From an uncultured Nostocoides sp. (GTDB taxonomy: Bacteria; Actinomycetota; Actinomycetes; Actinomycetales; Dermatophilaceae), in contig CALMQX010000013.1 in NCBI GenBank assembly GCA_937873315.1, forward strand, positions 1-35,702: a stretch of 35,702 bases of DNA. Reading direction: 5' to 3'. This document shows, one piece after another, positions 27,382 through 35,702 of this stretch; the first letter of the stretch is position 1, and each line of letters begins with the position of its first letter. The notes beneath the pieces were generated by a model. It was not told the origin of the DNA, made no database searches, and saw only the letters and a program-made list of their open reading frames with translations. Made by a program: the position numbers and the translations under genes.

Positions 27382-29055
27382 GTGGGACATCTGGACATCG
27401 CGGGCGTGAACTATTCGCTGGCCGACGGGCGTCCGTTGCTGGCCGATGTCAGTCTGCGCGTCGGCGACGGGGCGAAGGTCGCGCTGGTCGGACCCAATGG
27501 CACGGGGAAGACCACCTTGCTGCGCCTGCTCGCTGGGGACCTGCCGCTTCAAGATGGCGCGATCTCACGCAGCGGCGGGCTGGGGGTGATGCGGCAGTTC
27601 ATCGGCCAAGTGCGTGATGAGAGCACCGTGCGCGATCTCTTGCTCAGCGTCGCGCCAGCACCGATCCGAGCGGCCGGGCAGCAGGTCGATCGCACCGAGC
27701 TGCTCATGATGGAGCGGGATAGCGAGGAGGACCAACTCGCGTATGCGCAGGCGCTGGCCGATTGGGGCGACGCCGGCGGTTATGAGTGGGAGATCCTGGC
27801 CGATACCTGCACGATCGCGGCATTGGGCATCCCGTTTGAGCGGGCTCAGTGGCGGCTGGTCAACACCCTGTCCGGCGGCGAGCAGAAGAGGCTCGTGCTC
27901 GAGGCCCTGCTGCGCGGTCCGGAGGATGTTCTCCTCCTCGACGAGCCGGACAACTACCTCGATGTCCCGGCGAAGCGCTGGCTGGAGGAGCAACTCCGGG
28001 CCACCCCCAAGACCGTCTTGCTCGTTAGTCACGATCGCGAACTGCTGCACCAGGTGGCCACCAGGGTCGCCACGCTCGAGCCCGGCCGGGTGGGCAGCAC
28101 CGCCTGGATGCACCCGGGCCGCTTCGGGACCTACGACCAGGCCCGCGCCGAGAGATTCGAGCGGCTCGATGAGCTGCGTCGCCGTTGGGACGAGGAGCAC
28201 GCCAAACTCAAGGCACTGGTCGTGATGTACCGCCAGAAGGCGGCCTACAACTCCGATATGGCCAGTCGCCTTCAATCGGCCGTCACCCGGTTGGAGAAGT
28301 TCGAGGCCATCGGTCCACCCGAAGCGCTCCCGCTGCGCCAGAAGGTCTCCATGCGGCTGACCGGGGGGCGTACCGCCAAGCGGGCGATCATCGTGACCGC
28401 GCTGGAAATGGCTGTCGATGGCACGACCCTGACCACGGCATTCGATACCGAGATCTGGTTCGGTGAGCGGGTCGGTGTGCTGGGCTCCAATGGCTCCGGG
28501 AAGTCCCACTTCCTGCGGCTCTTGGCCTGCGGTGGTAGCGACCCGGACGCGCAACACCGCCCGGTCGGCGAGATCCAGCCGCAGCCCGTGGAGCACCGTG
28601 GGCGCGTGGTGCTCGGCTCGCGTGTGCGCCCCGGCTGGTTCGCGCAGACCCATGACCATCCCGCGCTGCACCGTCGGACGCTGCTGGAGATCCTCCACCG
28701 CGGCGATGACCACCGAGCGGGTATGCCGCGGGACCTGGCCGCGCGCGCCCTCGACCGTTACGGGCTGGCGAAGGCGGCGGAGCAGACCTTCGACACGCTC
28801 TCGGGCGGCCAGCAGGCGCGTTTCCAGATCCTGCTGCTTGAGCTCTCGGGGGCCACGCTGCTGCTGCTTGATGAGCCGACCGACAACCTCGATCTGCACT
28901 CGGCGGAGGCGCTGGAGGACGCGCTCGCGGCCTTCGAAGGAACCGTGGTGGCGGTCACCCACGACCGCTGGTTTGCCAGGACCCTGGATCGTTTCCTGAT
29001 CTTTGGCGAGGGCGGTTCGGTGCGCTCGTCCGATACGGCCCAGTGGACTCATTAG
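27382..29055 (+). CDS. ABC-F family ATPase (ribosome-associated type)
   Basis: A 557-residue protein with two ABC ATPase domains and no membrane segments, the ABC-F architecture; members act on the ribosome in translation control or antibiotic protection. Domain 1: Walker A GPNGTGKTT (37-45), signature LSGGEQKR (163-170), Walker B VLLLDEPDNYLD. Domain 2: Walker A GSNGSGKS (368-375), signature LSGGQQAR (473-480), Walker B LLLLDEPTDNLD and the switch His in VTHDRW. The inter-domain linker (about 255-320) is charged and helical. GTG 27382 follows GGGGGAG at about 27364-27370. The subfamily and any drug specificity cannot be read from sequence. Confidence 0.9.
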   Translation: MGHLDIAGVNYSLADGRPLLADVSLRVGDGAKVALVGPNGTGKTTLLRLLAGDLPLQDGAISRSGGLGVMRQFIGQVRDESTVRDLLLSVAPAPIRAAGQQVDRTELLMMERDSEEDQLAYAQALADWGDAGGYEWEILADTCTIAALGIPFERAQWRLVNTLSGGEQKRLVLEALLRGPEDVLLLDEPDNYLDVPAKRWLEEQLRATPKTVLLVSHDRELLHQVATRVATLEPGRVGSTAWMHPGRFGTYDQARAERFERLDELRRRWDEEHAKLKALVVMYRQKAAYNSDMASRLQSAVTRLEKFEAIGPPEALPLRQKVSMRLTGGRTAKRAIIVTALEMAVDGTTLTTAFDTEIWFGERVGVLGSNGSGKSHFLRLLACGGSDPDAQHRPVGEIQPQPVEHRGRVVLGSRVRPGWFAQTHDHPALHRRTLLEILHRGDDHRAGMPRDLAARALDRYGLAKAAEQTFDTLSGGQQARFQILLLELSGATLLLLDEPTDNLDLHSAEALEDALAAFEGTVVAVTHDRWFARTLDRFLIFGEGGSVRSSDTAQWTH

Positions 29056-29131
29056 GGGCGTGATCCGCATACGGGAGGCGCATTCAGGCGGGGTGCCTTG
29101 GGGCCGTGTGTTGGGGCGGTCCCTTGAGGTC

Positions 29132-29187
29132 GCGCTCGGGTCGCGCCGAACTGGGCATCGCGCTCGGGTCGCGCCGAACTGGGCATC
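29132..29187 (+). repeat. 28-bp tandem duplication downstream of the ABC-F gene
   Basis: Two exact adjacent copies, 29132-29159 and 29160-29187, each beginning GCGCTCGGGTCGCGCC and ending GGGCATC. Non-coding on both strands as far as I can see. Confidence 0.9.
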
Positions 29188-29192
29188 GCGCG

Positions 29193-29385
29193 CCTGACCC
29201 ACACGCCTCAACTTTTCCGCCCCGTGCCGGAACCTTGCGGTTGGGGTCCCTTGTAAGGGGCCCCAACCGAGGGTTTCTGGCATCAGGCGGGAAAGTTGTG
29301 GCGGGTGGGTCTGGAAAGTTGAGGCGGGTGGGGCTGGAAGGTATGAGGCGGGTGGGACTGGAAAAGTAGGGGCGCGTGGGACTAG
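29193..29385. repeat. Inverted and direct repeat cluster around a strong hairpin
   Basis: One inverted copy (29193-29221, containing CGCCTCAACTTTTCCGCC) faces four imperfect direct copies of a roughly 25-base unit (about 29286-29314, 29313-29337, 29336-29361, 29360-29385), each like GGAAAGTTGAGGCGGGTGGG and progressively diverged. Between them is the hairpin at 29238-29269. The layout suggests a dispersed palindromic repeat (REP-like) with local duplication. No gene is seen in 29056-29469. Confidence 0.7.
29238..29269. terminator. 15-base stem hairpin in the repeat cluster
   Basis: CGGTTGGGGTCCCTT 29238-29252 pairs with AAGGGGCCCCAACCG 29255-29269 with one G-T wobble and a 2-base centre. Very stable; GGTTTCTGG follows. 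A plausible terminator for the ABC-F gene about 180 bases upstream, or the core of a repeat element. Confidence 0.6.
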
Positions 29386-29469
29386 GCGCGCCCGCCGCCG
29401 AGTTCTAGGGTGCTCGTAGGGCCGGGGGTTGGCAGGACCCCTGGTATCCGCCCAAGGAGGTCAATCCAC

Positions 29470-32400
29470 ATGCGCCCCACCCCACCCCGTCGTTTCCTCG
29501 CGTCCCTGGCCATCGGCGCCCTCGCAATCGCCCCGATTCTGTGGTCGGCAGCGCCGGCTCAGGCGGAGCCCACCATGGTGGCCCTGGTCGGTTCACTGCA
29601 GTCCGAATTGGGCTGCGCAGCCGATTGGGATCCGGCCTGCGCGGCCACGACCATGACACCGAATGCCGACGCCAGCACCTACACGCTGGAGGGCACCTTG
29701 CCCGCCGGATCCTATGAGTTCAAGGTGGCTCTGGACGGTTCCTGGACGGTGAATTATGGCGCCGGCGGAGCCCCCGATGGTCCCAATATCCCGGTGACCG
29801 TCGGTGGCCCCGCCCAGGTGCGCTTCACCTATGACGCGGCCAGTCACATCGTCTCGGTGACCCCGCTGGGCACCGGCGCCCCCACCAGCACGGCGGACGC
29901 GGCATACGCTCTCAAGAGCCTGCGCTCGTCGTTGACCAAGGAACGTTTCTACTTCGTCATGGCAGATCGCTTCGCGAACGGCAGTCGGGCCAATGACAGC
30001 GGTGGCCTGACCGGAGGGCCGCTGACCACCGGCTTCGACCCCACCAGCAAGGGTTTCTACCACGGCGGCGACCTCAAGGGCCTCAAGGGCAAACTCGACT
30101 ACATCAAGGGCATGGGCACGACCGCCATCTGGCTGACCCCGAGCTTCAAAAACAAGCCGGTCCAGGGCGCTGCCGGGCAGGAAAGCGCGGGCTACCACGG
30201 TTACTGGGTCACCGATTTCACCCAGGTCGACCCACACCTGGGCACCAATGCCGATATGCGCGCGCTCATCCGGGCCGCGCACGCCAAAGGTATGAAGGTC
30301 TTCTTCGACATCATCACCAACCACACGGCCGACGTCATCGATTACCGCGAGGGTCAGTACTCCTATATCTCCAAGGAGAAGGATCCCTATCTGGACGCTG
30401 ACGGTAACGCCTTTGATGACCGGGATTTCGTGGGGCGGGAGTTCCCGGCGATGGATGCCCAAACGTCCTTCCCCTACACGCCGTTCTATCACTCAGATGC
30501 GGACGCCACCTCACGAGTGCCCGCCTGGCTGAACGACCCCACCATGTACCACAATCGGGGCGACTCGGTGTGGGCGGGCGAGTCCAACACCTATGGCGAC
30601 TTCATCGGGCTGGACGATCTCTTCACTGAGCGGCCCGAGGTGGTCAGCGGGATGGGTGAGATCTACAAGACCTGGGTCGACTTCGGGATCGACGGCTTCC
30701 GGATCGACACCGTCAAGCACGTCAATCTGGAGTTCTGGCAGCAGTTCGTGCCCGACATTTTGGGTGAGGCCGCCCGGATTGGGAACCGTGACTTCTTCGC
30801 CTTCGGCGAGGTCTATGACAGCTCCCCGGAGTACCTGTCGCGCTTCTCGACCGAGGGCAAACTCCAGGCGACCCTGGACTTCGGTTTCCAGGCCAAGGGC
30901 ATCGACATCGCCAAGGGCGGCGCTCCGAGTTCCTTGGCGGACCTCTTCGCCAAGGATGACTGGTACATCGATGCCGACAGCAATGGCTACCAAACACCGA
31001 CGTTCCTCGGGAACCACGACATGGGGCGCGCGGCCCTCTTCTTGCAGAGTGCCTCGGCCACTGACGCCGAACTCATGCAGCGGTGGCGCTTCGCCAATGC
31101 GCTGATGTACACCGTCCGCGGCAACCCGGTGACCTACTACGGCGACGAGCAGGGCTTCATCGGTACCGGTGGTGACCAGCTCGCACGACAGGACATGTTC
31201 GCCAGCCAGGTGGAGATCTACAACGGCGAGAAGGTCCTGGGTGGCGCTTCCGGCTCGATGAACCGGTATCGGACCAACCATCCGTTCTATCGCTGGCTGC
31301 ATGAGCTCGCCGAGTTGCGTAGCAGGCATCCCGCGCTGGCGGACGGCGCCCAGATCAACCGGTATGCCGCCGCGAGCGCCGGCATCTTCGCAATCTCCCG
31401 CTTCGACCGGCGGACCAACACGGAGTACCTCGTGGTGGCCAATAACGCCACCACGCAGCAGTCCGCGACCTTCGACACCTGGACCTCACGCGGTTCCTTC
31501 GTGCCGGTCTTTGGCGCCAAGCGGCCGGTGCGTCCGGCTGCGGGTGGGCAGGTCACGGTCACCGTGCCGCCCTTGTCGGTGGCGGTATGGCGGGCCTCAG
31601 CGCCGATCGATCGGGCGGCGGCCCCCTCGGTTGCCCTCAGCCTGGCCGACGGGTCCACCGTGGCGGGTCGGGCCGAGATCGGTGCCACCATCGGCACCGA
31701 CACCGCGGCGGATGTCACCTTCCTGTATCGGCAGGTGGGGGCGTCGACCTGGAGCGTCCTCGGAACCGACGACAACGCGCCATACCGCGTCTTCCACGAC
31801 GTCAGCCGAATGCCGATCGGCACCGTGCTGGAGTACCGGGCCGTGGTGCGCCAGAGCGACCACCGGTATGCCGCTGACGGCGGCTGGGCGGTGACCGGCA
31901 AGCCTGCGCCCGCGGGCGGTGGGGGCGGCAATGACCCGGTCGCGCAGCCTGCTGCGGTCAGCGTGCCGGGCACGCACAACTCGGAGATGGGCTGCACCGG
32001 CGACCCGAACGCCGGGGACTGGCAGCCGGCGTGCGACCTGGACCAGTTGCAACTCGATGCGGCCAGCCAGATCTGGCAGGGAACCTGGGATATCCCCGCA
32101 GGTCAGTGGTCCTACAAGGCTGCGATCAATAGGGCGTGGGACGAGAACTATGGCGCCGGGGGTGTGGCCGGGGGAGAGAACATCGCGTACGAGCATGCCG
32201 GCGGCGCGATCACGTTCTACTACGACCACGCAACGCACTGGGTGACCTCCAGCGCGCAGGGGCCGATCCTCACGATCCCGGGCAATTTCCAGAGCAAGAT
32301 CGGCGGATGCGGGGACTGGCAACCCCAATGCATGCGTCCGTGGCTGCAGGACCTCGATGGCGATGGCACGTACACCTTTGTCACGTCGTTGATCCCGGCC

Positions 32401-32568
32401 GGGTCTTACGAGGGCAAGGTCGCCGAGGGGCTGTCCTGGACGGTGAACTATGGCGTGGGCGGTGTCCCGGACGGCCCGAATTACGCCTTCACGGTTCCTG
32501 CGGATGGGGCCAAGACCACCTTTTCGTACGACTCGGCCACGCACGTGTTGACGGTGACCAGCCTTTAG
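29470..32568 (+). CDS. Secreted GH13 alpha-amylase-family enzyme with three X25-like modules
   Basis: A 1032-residue extracellular enzyme. Signal peptide: residues 1-32 (RRFLASLAIGALAIAPIL, cleavage after AQA). The GH13 catalytic domain spans about 145-720: region I D280-H285 (DIITNH), region II GFRIDTVKH with nucleophile D413, region III FGEVYD with acid/base E447, region IV LGNHD with D517. X25-type modules, as in bacterial pullulanases, occur at about 36-130, 828-930 and 935-1032, each with LG/GCxxDWxPxC and WxxNYG-like cores. It probably cleaves alpha-glucans outside the cell; amylase versus pullulanase specificity is open. ATG 29470 has AAGGAGG at 29454-29460. Confidence 0.9.
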   Translation: MRPTPPRRFLASLAIGALAIAPILWSAAPAQAEPTMVALVGSLQSELGCAADWDPACAATTMTPNADASTYTLEGTLPAGSYEFKVALDGSWTVNYGAGGAPDGPNIPVTVGGPAQVRFTYDAASHIVSVTPLGTGAPTSTADAAYALKSLRSSLTKERFYFVMADRFANGSRANDSGGLTGGPLTTGFDPTSKGFYHGGDLKGLKGKLDYIKGMGTTAIWLTPSFKNKPVQGAAGQESAGYHGYWVTDFTQVDPHLGTNADMRALIRAAHAKGMKVFFDIITNHTADVIDYREGQYSYISKEKDPYLDADGNAFDDRDFVGREFPAMDAQTSFPYTPFYHSDADATSRVPAWLNDPTMYHNRGDSVWAGESNTYGDFIGLDDLFTERPEVVSGMGEIYKTWVDFGIDGFRIDTVKHVNLEFWQQFVPDILGEAARIGNRDFFAFGEVYDSSPEYLSRFSTEGKLQATLDFGFQAKGIDIAKGGAPSSLADLFAKDDWYIDADSNGYQTPTFLGNHDMGRAALFLQSASATDAELMQRWRFANALMYTVRGNPVTYYGDEQGFIGTGGDQLARQDMFASQVEIYNGEKVLGGASGSMNRYRTNHPFYRWLHELAELRSRHPALADGAQINRYAAASAGIFAISRFDRRTNTEYLVVANNATTQQSATFDTWTSRGSFVPVFGAKRPVRPAAGGQVTVTVPPLSVAVWRASAPIDRAAAPSVALSLADGSTVAGRAEIGATIGTDTAADVTFLYRQVGASTWSVLGTDDNAPYRVFHDVSRMPIGTVLEYRAVVRQSDHRYAADGGWAVTGKPAPAGGGGGNDPVAQPAAVSVPGTHNSEMGCTGDPNAGDWQPACDLDQLQLDAASQIWQGTWDIPAGQWSYKAAINRAWDENYGAGGVAGGENIAYEHAGGAITFYYDHATHWVTSSAQGPILTIPGNFQSKIGGCGDWQPQCMRPWLQDLDGDGTYTFVTSLIPAGSYEGKVAEGLSWTVNYGVGGVPDGPNYAFTVPADGAKTTFSYDSATHVLTVTSL

Positions 32569-33836
32569 GCCGTGCCGTCAGACTGACCTGCCCGCTCGGC
32601 TCGTCGAGCGGGCAGGTAGCCGAGGACGCCGATCAGGCTGAGCACGCCCAGGCCGAGGATGGTCGCGGTGATCGATGCCCGTTCGCTGGCCCAGCCGGCG
32701 ATCGGGCTGGCCACGGCAAAGGCCGCGAAGGCGATCATCGAGTTCAAGGAGAGCACGGTCGAGCGGTTACTGGCGCTGGCGACGCGGTGGAGGAGGGCCG
32801 CGTGCGGCGGACCGTTCATGCCGTGCATGGCATAGGTGAACAGGTATGCCGCGACCAGTCCGGCGGGGCCGACCGCCAGGCCCATGATGATCACGCCGAT
32901 CGCGTTGAGGGCCCGACCGAGCATGGCGGCCCGAGCCACGCCGATCCGCTTGGAGGCCCGCCCGGCGAGCCAGGTGCCGAGGGCGAAGATGCCCCAGCCC
33001 ACGGCGGCCACTGGGCCGACGAGTGCACCGGCCGCCTGGGCCGACCCGAGGAGTTCCTCCAGACGCAGGGGCAGTAAGGACTCAAAGGCGATCATGCCGA
33101 TCGACCAGGCTGCCTCCGCGCCCAGGGTCCCCGCGAGAACCGGGTTTCGGACCGCGAGGGTGACCCCTTCCTTGATGATCGCCGGTGCCTGTCGCGCGGA
33201 GGCGCGGGCGGCCGGCCAGCCACGAGGGCCGGCCTGGTCGCGGGCAGGCTCGGTGAGCAGGGTGACAACCGCGATGAGGTGGACGACGTTAAGTCCGGCA
33301 AAGATCCACACGACAAGATCGAGCGGTGATCGGCCGGCCAGTGGATGCCACCAGATAAGGGCACCGGAGATGACTGCTCCGAAGGCGATGGACAGTCCTA
33401 GGACGGTTCCTTGGCGGGAGAGTTCCTGATCGACATCCTTGCCCGGCTCGGTGCGGTGAACCGTGTCGACGAACCAGGCCTCCAGGGGGCCGGAATCCAA
33501 TGCCCGGAAGATCCCCATGAGCGTGGCGGCGCCGACGAAGGCCCAAAAGGTGTGCGCGGCCACATAGGCCCACGACGTCAGCACATTGACCACCGCCGCC
33601 GCCAGGTAGACCGGCCGGCGACCGAAGGCATCGGCGAAGCCACTGGTGGGCAGTTCCAAGAGGAAACACACGATGCCGGACACGGCGGCATAGGTCAGCG
33701 CCTGCGTCGTGCTCAGGCCTCGCGTCGTGGCGAGCAGGACGAAGATCCCGACCACCAGCCCGACGGGGAACCATCGGGTGAATGTCAGGGTCACAAAGAC
33801 CCGCCATGCCTGTGCGGGGGAGAACTCGTGGGTCAT
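32565..33836 (-). CDS. MFS transporter
   Basis: A 423-residue membrane protein with about 12 helices and an MFS layout: FADAFGRRPVYLAAAVVNV between helices 2 and 3 is the Major Facilitator motif A, and LAGRASKRIGVARAA is its second-half counterpart. The central loop (about 195-220) is basic. Family members export drugs or metabolites; the substrate is unknown. ATG 33836 overlaps the stop of the upstream regulator gene (ATGA), so they form one operon. The stop TAA overlaps that of the convergent amylase gene. Confidence 0.85.
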   Translation of the reverse strand: MTHEFSPAQAWRVFVTLTFTRWFPVGLVVGIFVLLATTRGLSTTQALTYAAVSGIVCFLLELPTSGFADAFGRRPVYLAAAVVNVLTSWAYVAAHTFWAFVGAATLMGIFRALDSGPLEAWFVDTVHRTEPGKDVDQELSRQGTVLGLSIAFGAVISGALIWWHPLAGRSPLDLVVWIFAGLNVVHLIAVVTLLTEPARDQAGPRGWPAARASARQAPAIIKEGVTLAVRNPVLAGTLGAEAAWSIGMIAFESLLPLRLEELLGSAQAAGALVGPVAAVGWGIFALGTWLAGRASKRIGVARAAMLGRALNAIGVIIMGLAVGPAGLVAAYLFTYAMHGMNGPPHAALLHRVASASNRSTVLSLNSMIAFAAFAVASPIAGWASERASITATILGLGVLSLIGVLGYLPARRAERAGQSDGTA

Positions 33837-34414
33837 CGGCGCGGTGCCTTGTCCAGGTCGACCGGGTAGAAGACCGCGTATGCCGCGACCCGGTGGGCCT
33901 GGGGGTTGCCCTGACCGACCCGGGCGTACCGGGCGACGACCTCACGGATCTCCGCCGAGAGTTCGCTCAGCTGCTCGGCAGTGACAACGACCATCGCGTC
34001 GTTCATCCCCGCCGCGTCACGCCAGCGGCCGGGCCAGGTGGGTCGGACGTCGAGCCAGCGGCCGAACTTCTCAGTAAAGTGGCGCAGCCAGTCCCGTTCG
34101 AGCCAGCCCATCGCCGTCGCCGCATCCTCGTCGCCGTCGAAGTCGCTTGGGACGACCTCGGTGACCTCGGCGCCGGCCGCCCAGACCCGGCTCTTGCCGT
34201 CCCCGTCTCCGGTATCGACAACCAGGCCCACCTCGGCAAGTCGGCGCAGGTGGTAGCTCGTCGCGCCGGAGTTCGTCTCGAGCTCGCGGGCGAGGGCGGT
34301 CGCCGTGGCCGGGCCCTTGAGGCGAAGCGTGGCGAGGAGGCGGGCGCGCAGGGGGTGGGCGAGAGCCCGCACCGAGGTCGCGTCGAGGCGGATCCAGGAG
34401 GCCGAATCGGTCAT
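33833..34414 (-). CDS. Winged-helix (ArsR-like) transcriptional regulator
   Basis: A 193-residue protein beginning MTDSASWIRLDATSVRALAH. The N-terminal winged helix (about residues 12-90) has PLRARLLATLRLKGPATATA, LARELETNSGATSYHLRRLA (recognition helix) and the wing DGKSRVWAA. The rest is a helical Trp-rich domain of unknown ligand. The frame is open upstream to 34462, but ATG 34414 fits a leaderless promoter whose -10 ends 7 bases before it, and restores the expected N-terminus. It is coupled to the MFS gene and probably represses it and itself (inference). Confidence 0.8.
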   Translation of the reverse strand: MTDSASWIRLDATSVRALAHPLRARLLATLRLKGPATATALARELETNSGATSYHLRRLAEVGLVVDTGDGDGKSRVWAAGAEVTEVVPSDFDGDEDAATAMGWLERDWLRHFTEKFGRWLDVRPTWPGRWRDAAGMNDAMVVVTAEQLSELSAEIREVVARYARVGQGNPQAHRVAAYAVFYPVDLDKAPRR

Positions 34415-34417
34415 AGA

Positions 34418-34450
34418 TTGCACAATACCTTTGCACAGTACGTTTGCAAA
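34418..34450 (-). promoter_or_regulatory. Leaderless promoter and tandem operator-like sites for the regulator-MFS operon
   Basis: On the minus strand, TTGCAA (34449-34444) and TATTGT (34427-34422) are 16 bases apart, and the -10 ends 7 bases before ATG 34414. Overlapping them are TGTGCAA at 34424-34418 and 34437-34431 and TTTGCAAA at 34450-34443, spaced about 13 bases, with a further TGCAA near 34458. Such phased copies suggest a repressor site for the encoded winged-helix protein. Confidence 0.55.
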
Positions 34451-34523
34451 ACTTCCCTGCAATAGTCCACCTGTCCGGTATCCGTGCAGGTCAGGAGCCC
34501 TTTCATTGCTCGTAAACGGCGAT

Positions 34524-34553
34524 TTGGGCCCCCCGCCACCACGCCCGTAAACT
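34524..34553 (+). promoter_or_regulatory. Candidate promoter of rplM-rpsI
   Basis: TTGGGC at 34524-34529 and TAAACT at 34548-34553 are 18 bases apart, pointing toward rplM, with a leader of about 90 bases. The leader carries a GGCATAC word at 34609 but I see no known L13-leader structure. Confidence 0.5.
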
Positions 34554-34652
34554 TGATCCTCGTTGTGTCGCGCGCCCTCGTGGCGGCCTCCACGTCACGG
34601 AAGCACGCGGCATACGTCATGTCCTCATCGTTCCCTCGCAAAGGCAACTTAC

Positions 34653-35096
34653 GTGCGTACTTACACCCCCAAGGCGGGCGAGATCACGCGGGCCTGGCAT
34701 GTCATCGACGCGACCGACGTCGTCCTCGGACGACTCGCCAGCCAGACGGCCATTCTCCTGCGCGGCAAGCACAAGCCGACCTTCGCCCCCCACGTTGACA
34801 CCGGTGACTTCGTCATCATCATCAACGCCGACAAGGTCGTCCTCACCGGCGCCAAGGCCGCCCAGAAGCGCGCCTACCGCCACTCCGGTTTCCCGGGCGG
34901 ACTCACGAGCGTCTCCTACACCGAGTTGCTCGCCGACAACCCCGAGAAGGCCATCGAGAAGGCCATTCGCGGCATGCTGCCCAAGACCTCCCTCGGTCGC
35001 CAGCAGCTCTCCAAGCTCAAGGTCTACCGCGGCACCGAGCACCCCCACGCTGCCCAGCAGCCCAAGCCCTTCGAGATCAGCCAGGTGGCCCAGTAA
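34653..35096 (+). CDS. rplM: 50S ribosomal protein L13
   Basis: A 147-residue L13, the standard length; an early 23S rRNA-binding protein. [20 protein letters not shown], then [20 protein letters not shown] and [10 protein letters not shown] with [15 protein letters not shown] are diagnostic. GTG 34653 follows a modest AAAGG at 34640-34644; the frame is open upstream but unconserved. The stop TAA overlaps the rpsI ATG by one base, conserving rplM-rpsI coupling. It follows truA after about 7 kb of accessory genes. Confidence 0.97.
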   Translation: MRTYTPKAGEITRAWHVIDATDVVLGRLASQTAILLRGKHKPTFAPHVDTGDFVIIINADKVVLTGAKAAQKRAYRHSGFPGGLTSVSYTELLADNPEKAIEKAIRGMLPKTSLGRQQLSKLKVYRGTEHPHAAQQPKPFEISQVAQ

Positions 35097-35614
35097 TGAG
35101 CGAGACGACCTTCGAAGCCGACGTCGACTTCGGCACTGACACCGACGACGCGCCCATCACCGAGTACACCTCGGAGTCCTCGGCCGCCCCGGCTGGTTCC
35201 GAGGCTGCGCGCAAGCCCTCCGCCTCTGCGCCCGGCGCCGGCACCGGCCGCCGCAAGCAGGCCGTCGCCCGCGTCCGGATCGTGCCGGGCACCGGCGAGT
35301 GGACGGTCAACGGCCGCACCCTGGAGAACTACTTCCCCAACAAGGTGCACCAGCAGATCGTGCGGGAGCCCCTCACCATCCTCGAGCTCGATGGTGCGTA
35401 TGACGTCCTCGTGCGCGTCCACGGCGGTGGCCCCTCCGGCCAGGCCGGCGCGGTCCGCCTCGGTGTGGCTCGCTCGCTCAATGGCGTCGACGCTGAGCTC
35501 AACCGCCCGGCGCTGAAGAAGGCCGGCTTCCTCACTCGGGACGCCCGCGTTCCCGAGCGCAAGAAGGCTGGTCTCAAGAAGGCCCGCAAGGCGCCTCAGT
35601 ACTCCAAGCGCTAA
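35096..35614 (+). CDS. rpsI: 30S ribosomal protein S9 with an acidic N-terminal extension
   Basis: A 172-residue S9; the C-terminal tail of S9 reaches the P-site tRNA. The first 45 residues are acidic, Ser/Ala-rich and probably disordered ([20 protein letters not shown]), an extension seen in several actinobacteria. The core is typical: [36 protein letters not shown] and the invariant end [11 protein letters not shown] 35096 overlaps the rplM stop. Its last codons and stop (CCAAGCGCTAA) are complementary to the repeat element that follows. Confidence 0.97.
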   Translation: MSETTFEADVDFGTDTDDAPITEYTSESSAAPAGSEAARKPSASAPGAGTGRRKQAVARVRIVPGTGEWTVNGRTLENYFPNKVHQQIVREPLTILELDGAYDVLVRVHGGGPSGQAGAVRLGVARSLNGVDAELNRPALKKAGFLTRDARVPERKKAGLKKARKAPQYSKR

Positions 35615-35702
35615 TCCGCGCGGAGCGCGGACTTAGCGCTTGGCTCCACAAGCGCCATCGGCGCGGAGCGCGGACTTAGCGCTTGGCTCCACAAGCGCCA
35701 TC
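35615..35702 (+). repeat. 43-bp tandem repeat of the two-hairpin element after rpsI
   Basis: TCCGCGC 35615-35621 pairs with GCGCGGA 35625-35631, then GCGCTTG 35636-35642 pairs with CAAGCGC 35649-35655 around loop GCTCCA. The stretch starting GCGCGGAGCGCGG at 35618 recurs exactly from 35661 to the window edge, a 43-base period, so at least two copies exist and more may lie outside. The architecture equals the element after rpsD. Confidence 0.85.

Noticed and set aside
27565-29283. 572-codon minus-strand frame over the ABC-F gene
   Set aside because: Antisense shadow; both ABC signatures lie on the plus strand.
35615-35702. CRISPR-like array
   Set aside because: The 43-base units are contiguous without unique spacers, and no cas genes are present.

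Overview
The window is high-GC actinobacterial DNA carrying most of the S10-spc-alpha ribosomal protein supercluster, followed further along by rplM-rpsI. Zinc-type S14 and L36, a short LID-less adenylate kinase, GTG starts, ATGA/GTGA stop-start overlaps and possible leaderless starts all fit Actinomycetota. C-terminal tails on L4 and L17 and the neighbouring genes suggest a Micrococcales member (Intrasporangiaceae/Dermatophilaceae-like), but the family cannot be fixed from sequence alone.

Layout. 1-8313: end of rplD, then rplW, rplB, rpsS, rplV, rpsC, rplP, rpmC, rpsQ, rplN, rplX, rplE, rpsN, rpsH, rplF, rplR, rpsE, rpmD, rplO, all on + and tightly spaced. 8482-10358: secY and adk. 10359-12954: a decayed island with a frameshifted endonuclease-like pseudogene, a truncated peptidoglycan-binding-like gene, a small membrane protein and an ORF broken by an in-frame TGA. 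12955-13803: map. 13938-18867: mutA-mutB-meaB, the adenosylcobalamin-dependent methylmalonyl-CoA mutase and its GTPase chaperone. 18937-19848: a secreted protein of unknown function. 19859-22017 (minus): a two-gene operon of a small P-loop kinase-like protein and an unusual fusion of a glutamine-amidotransferase domain with a CPBP membrane protease. 22181-26344: infA, rpmJ, rpsM, rpsK, rpsD, rpoA, rplQ, closed by a strong terminator. 26493-29055: truA and an ABC-F ATPase. 29056-29469: a repeat-rich gap. 29470-32568: a secreted GH13 amylase with three X25-like modules. 32565-34414 (minus): an MFS transporter and its winged-helix regulator. 34653-35614: rplM-rpsI, with a 43-bp tandem repeat at the window end.

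The ribosomal, secretion, initiation-factor, RNA-polymerase and tRNA/peptide-maturation genes form the usual growth-linked block. The accessory genes sit at its joints (adk|map, map|infA, rplQ|rplM), so a normally compact cluster has been opened at several places.

Most interesting signals: (1) the 8-mer GTATGCCG (either strand) occurs about 26 times, well above chance, and builds stem-loops in three ribosomal intergenic gaps, in the manner of DNA-uptake sequences; (2) a two-hairpin element with loop GCTCCA follows both rpsD and rpsI, and its stem copies the last codons of the gene it follows; (3) nearly identical C-terminal domains are fused to L4 and L17; (4) the amidotransferase-CPBP protease fusion.
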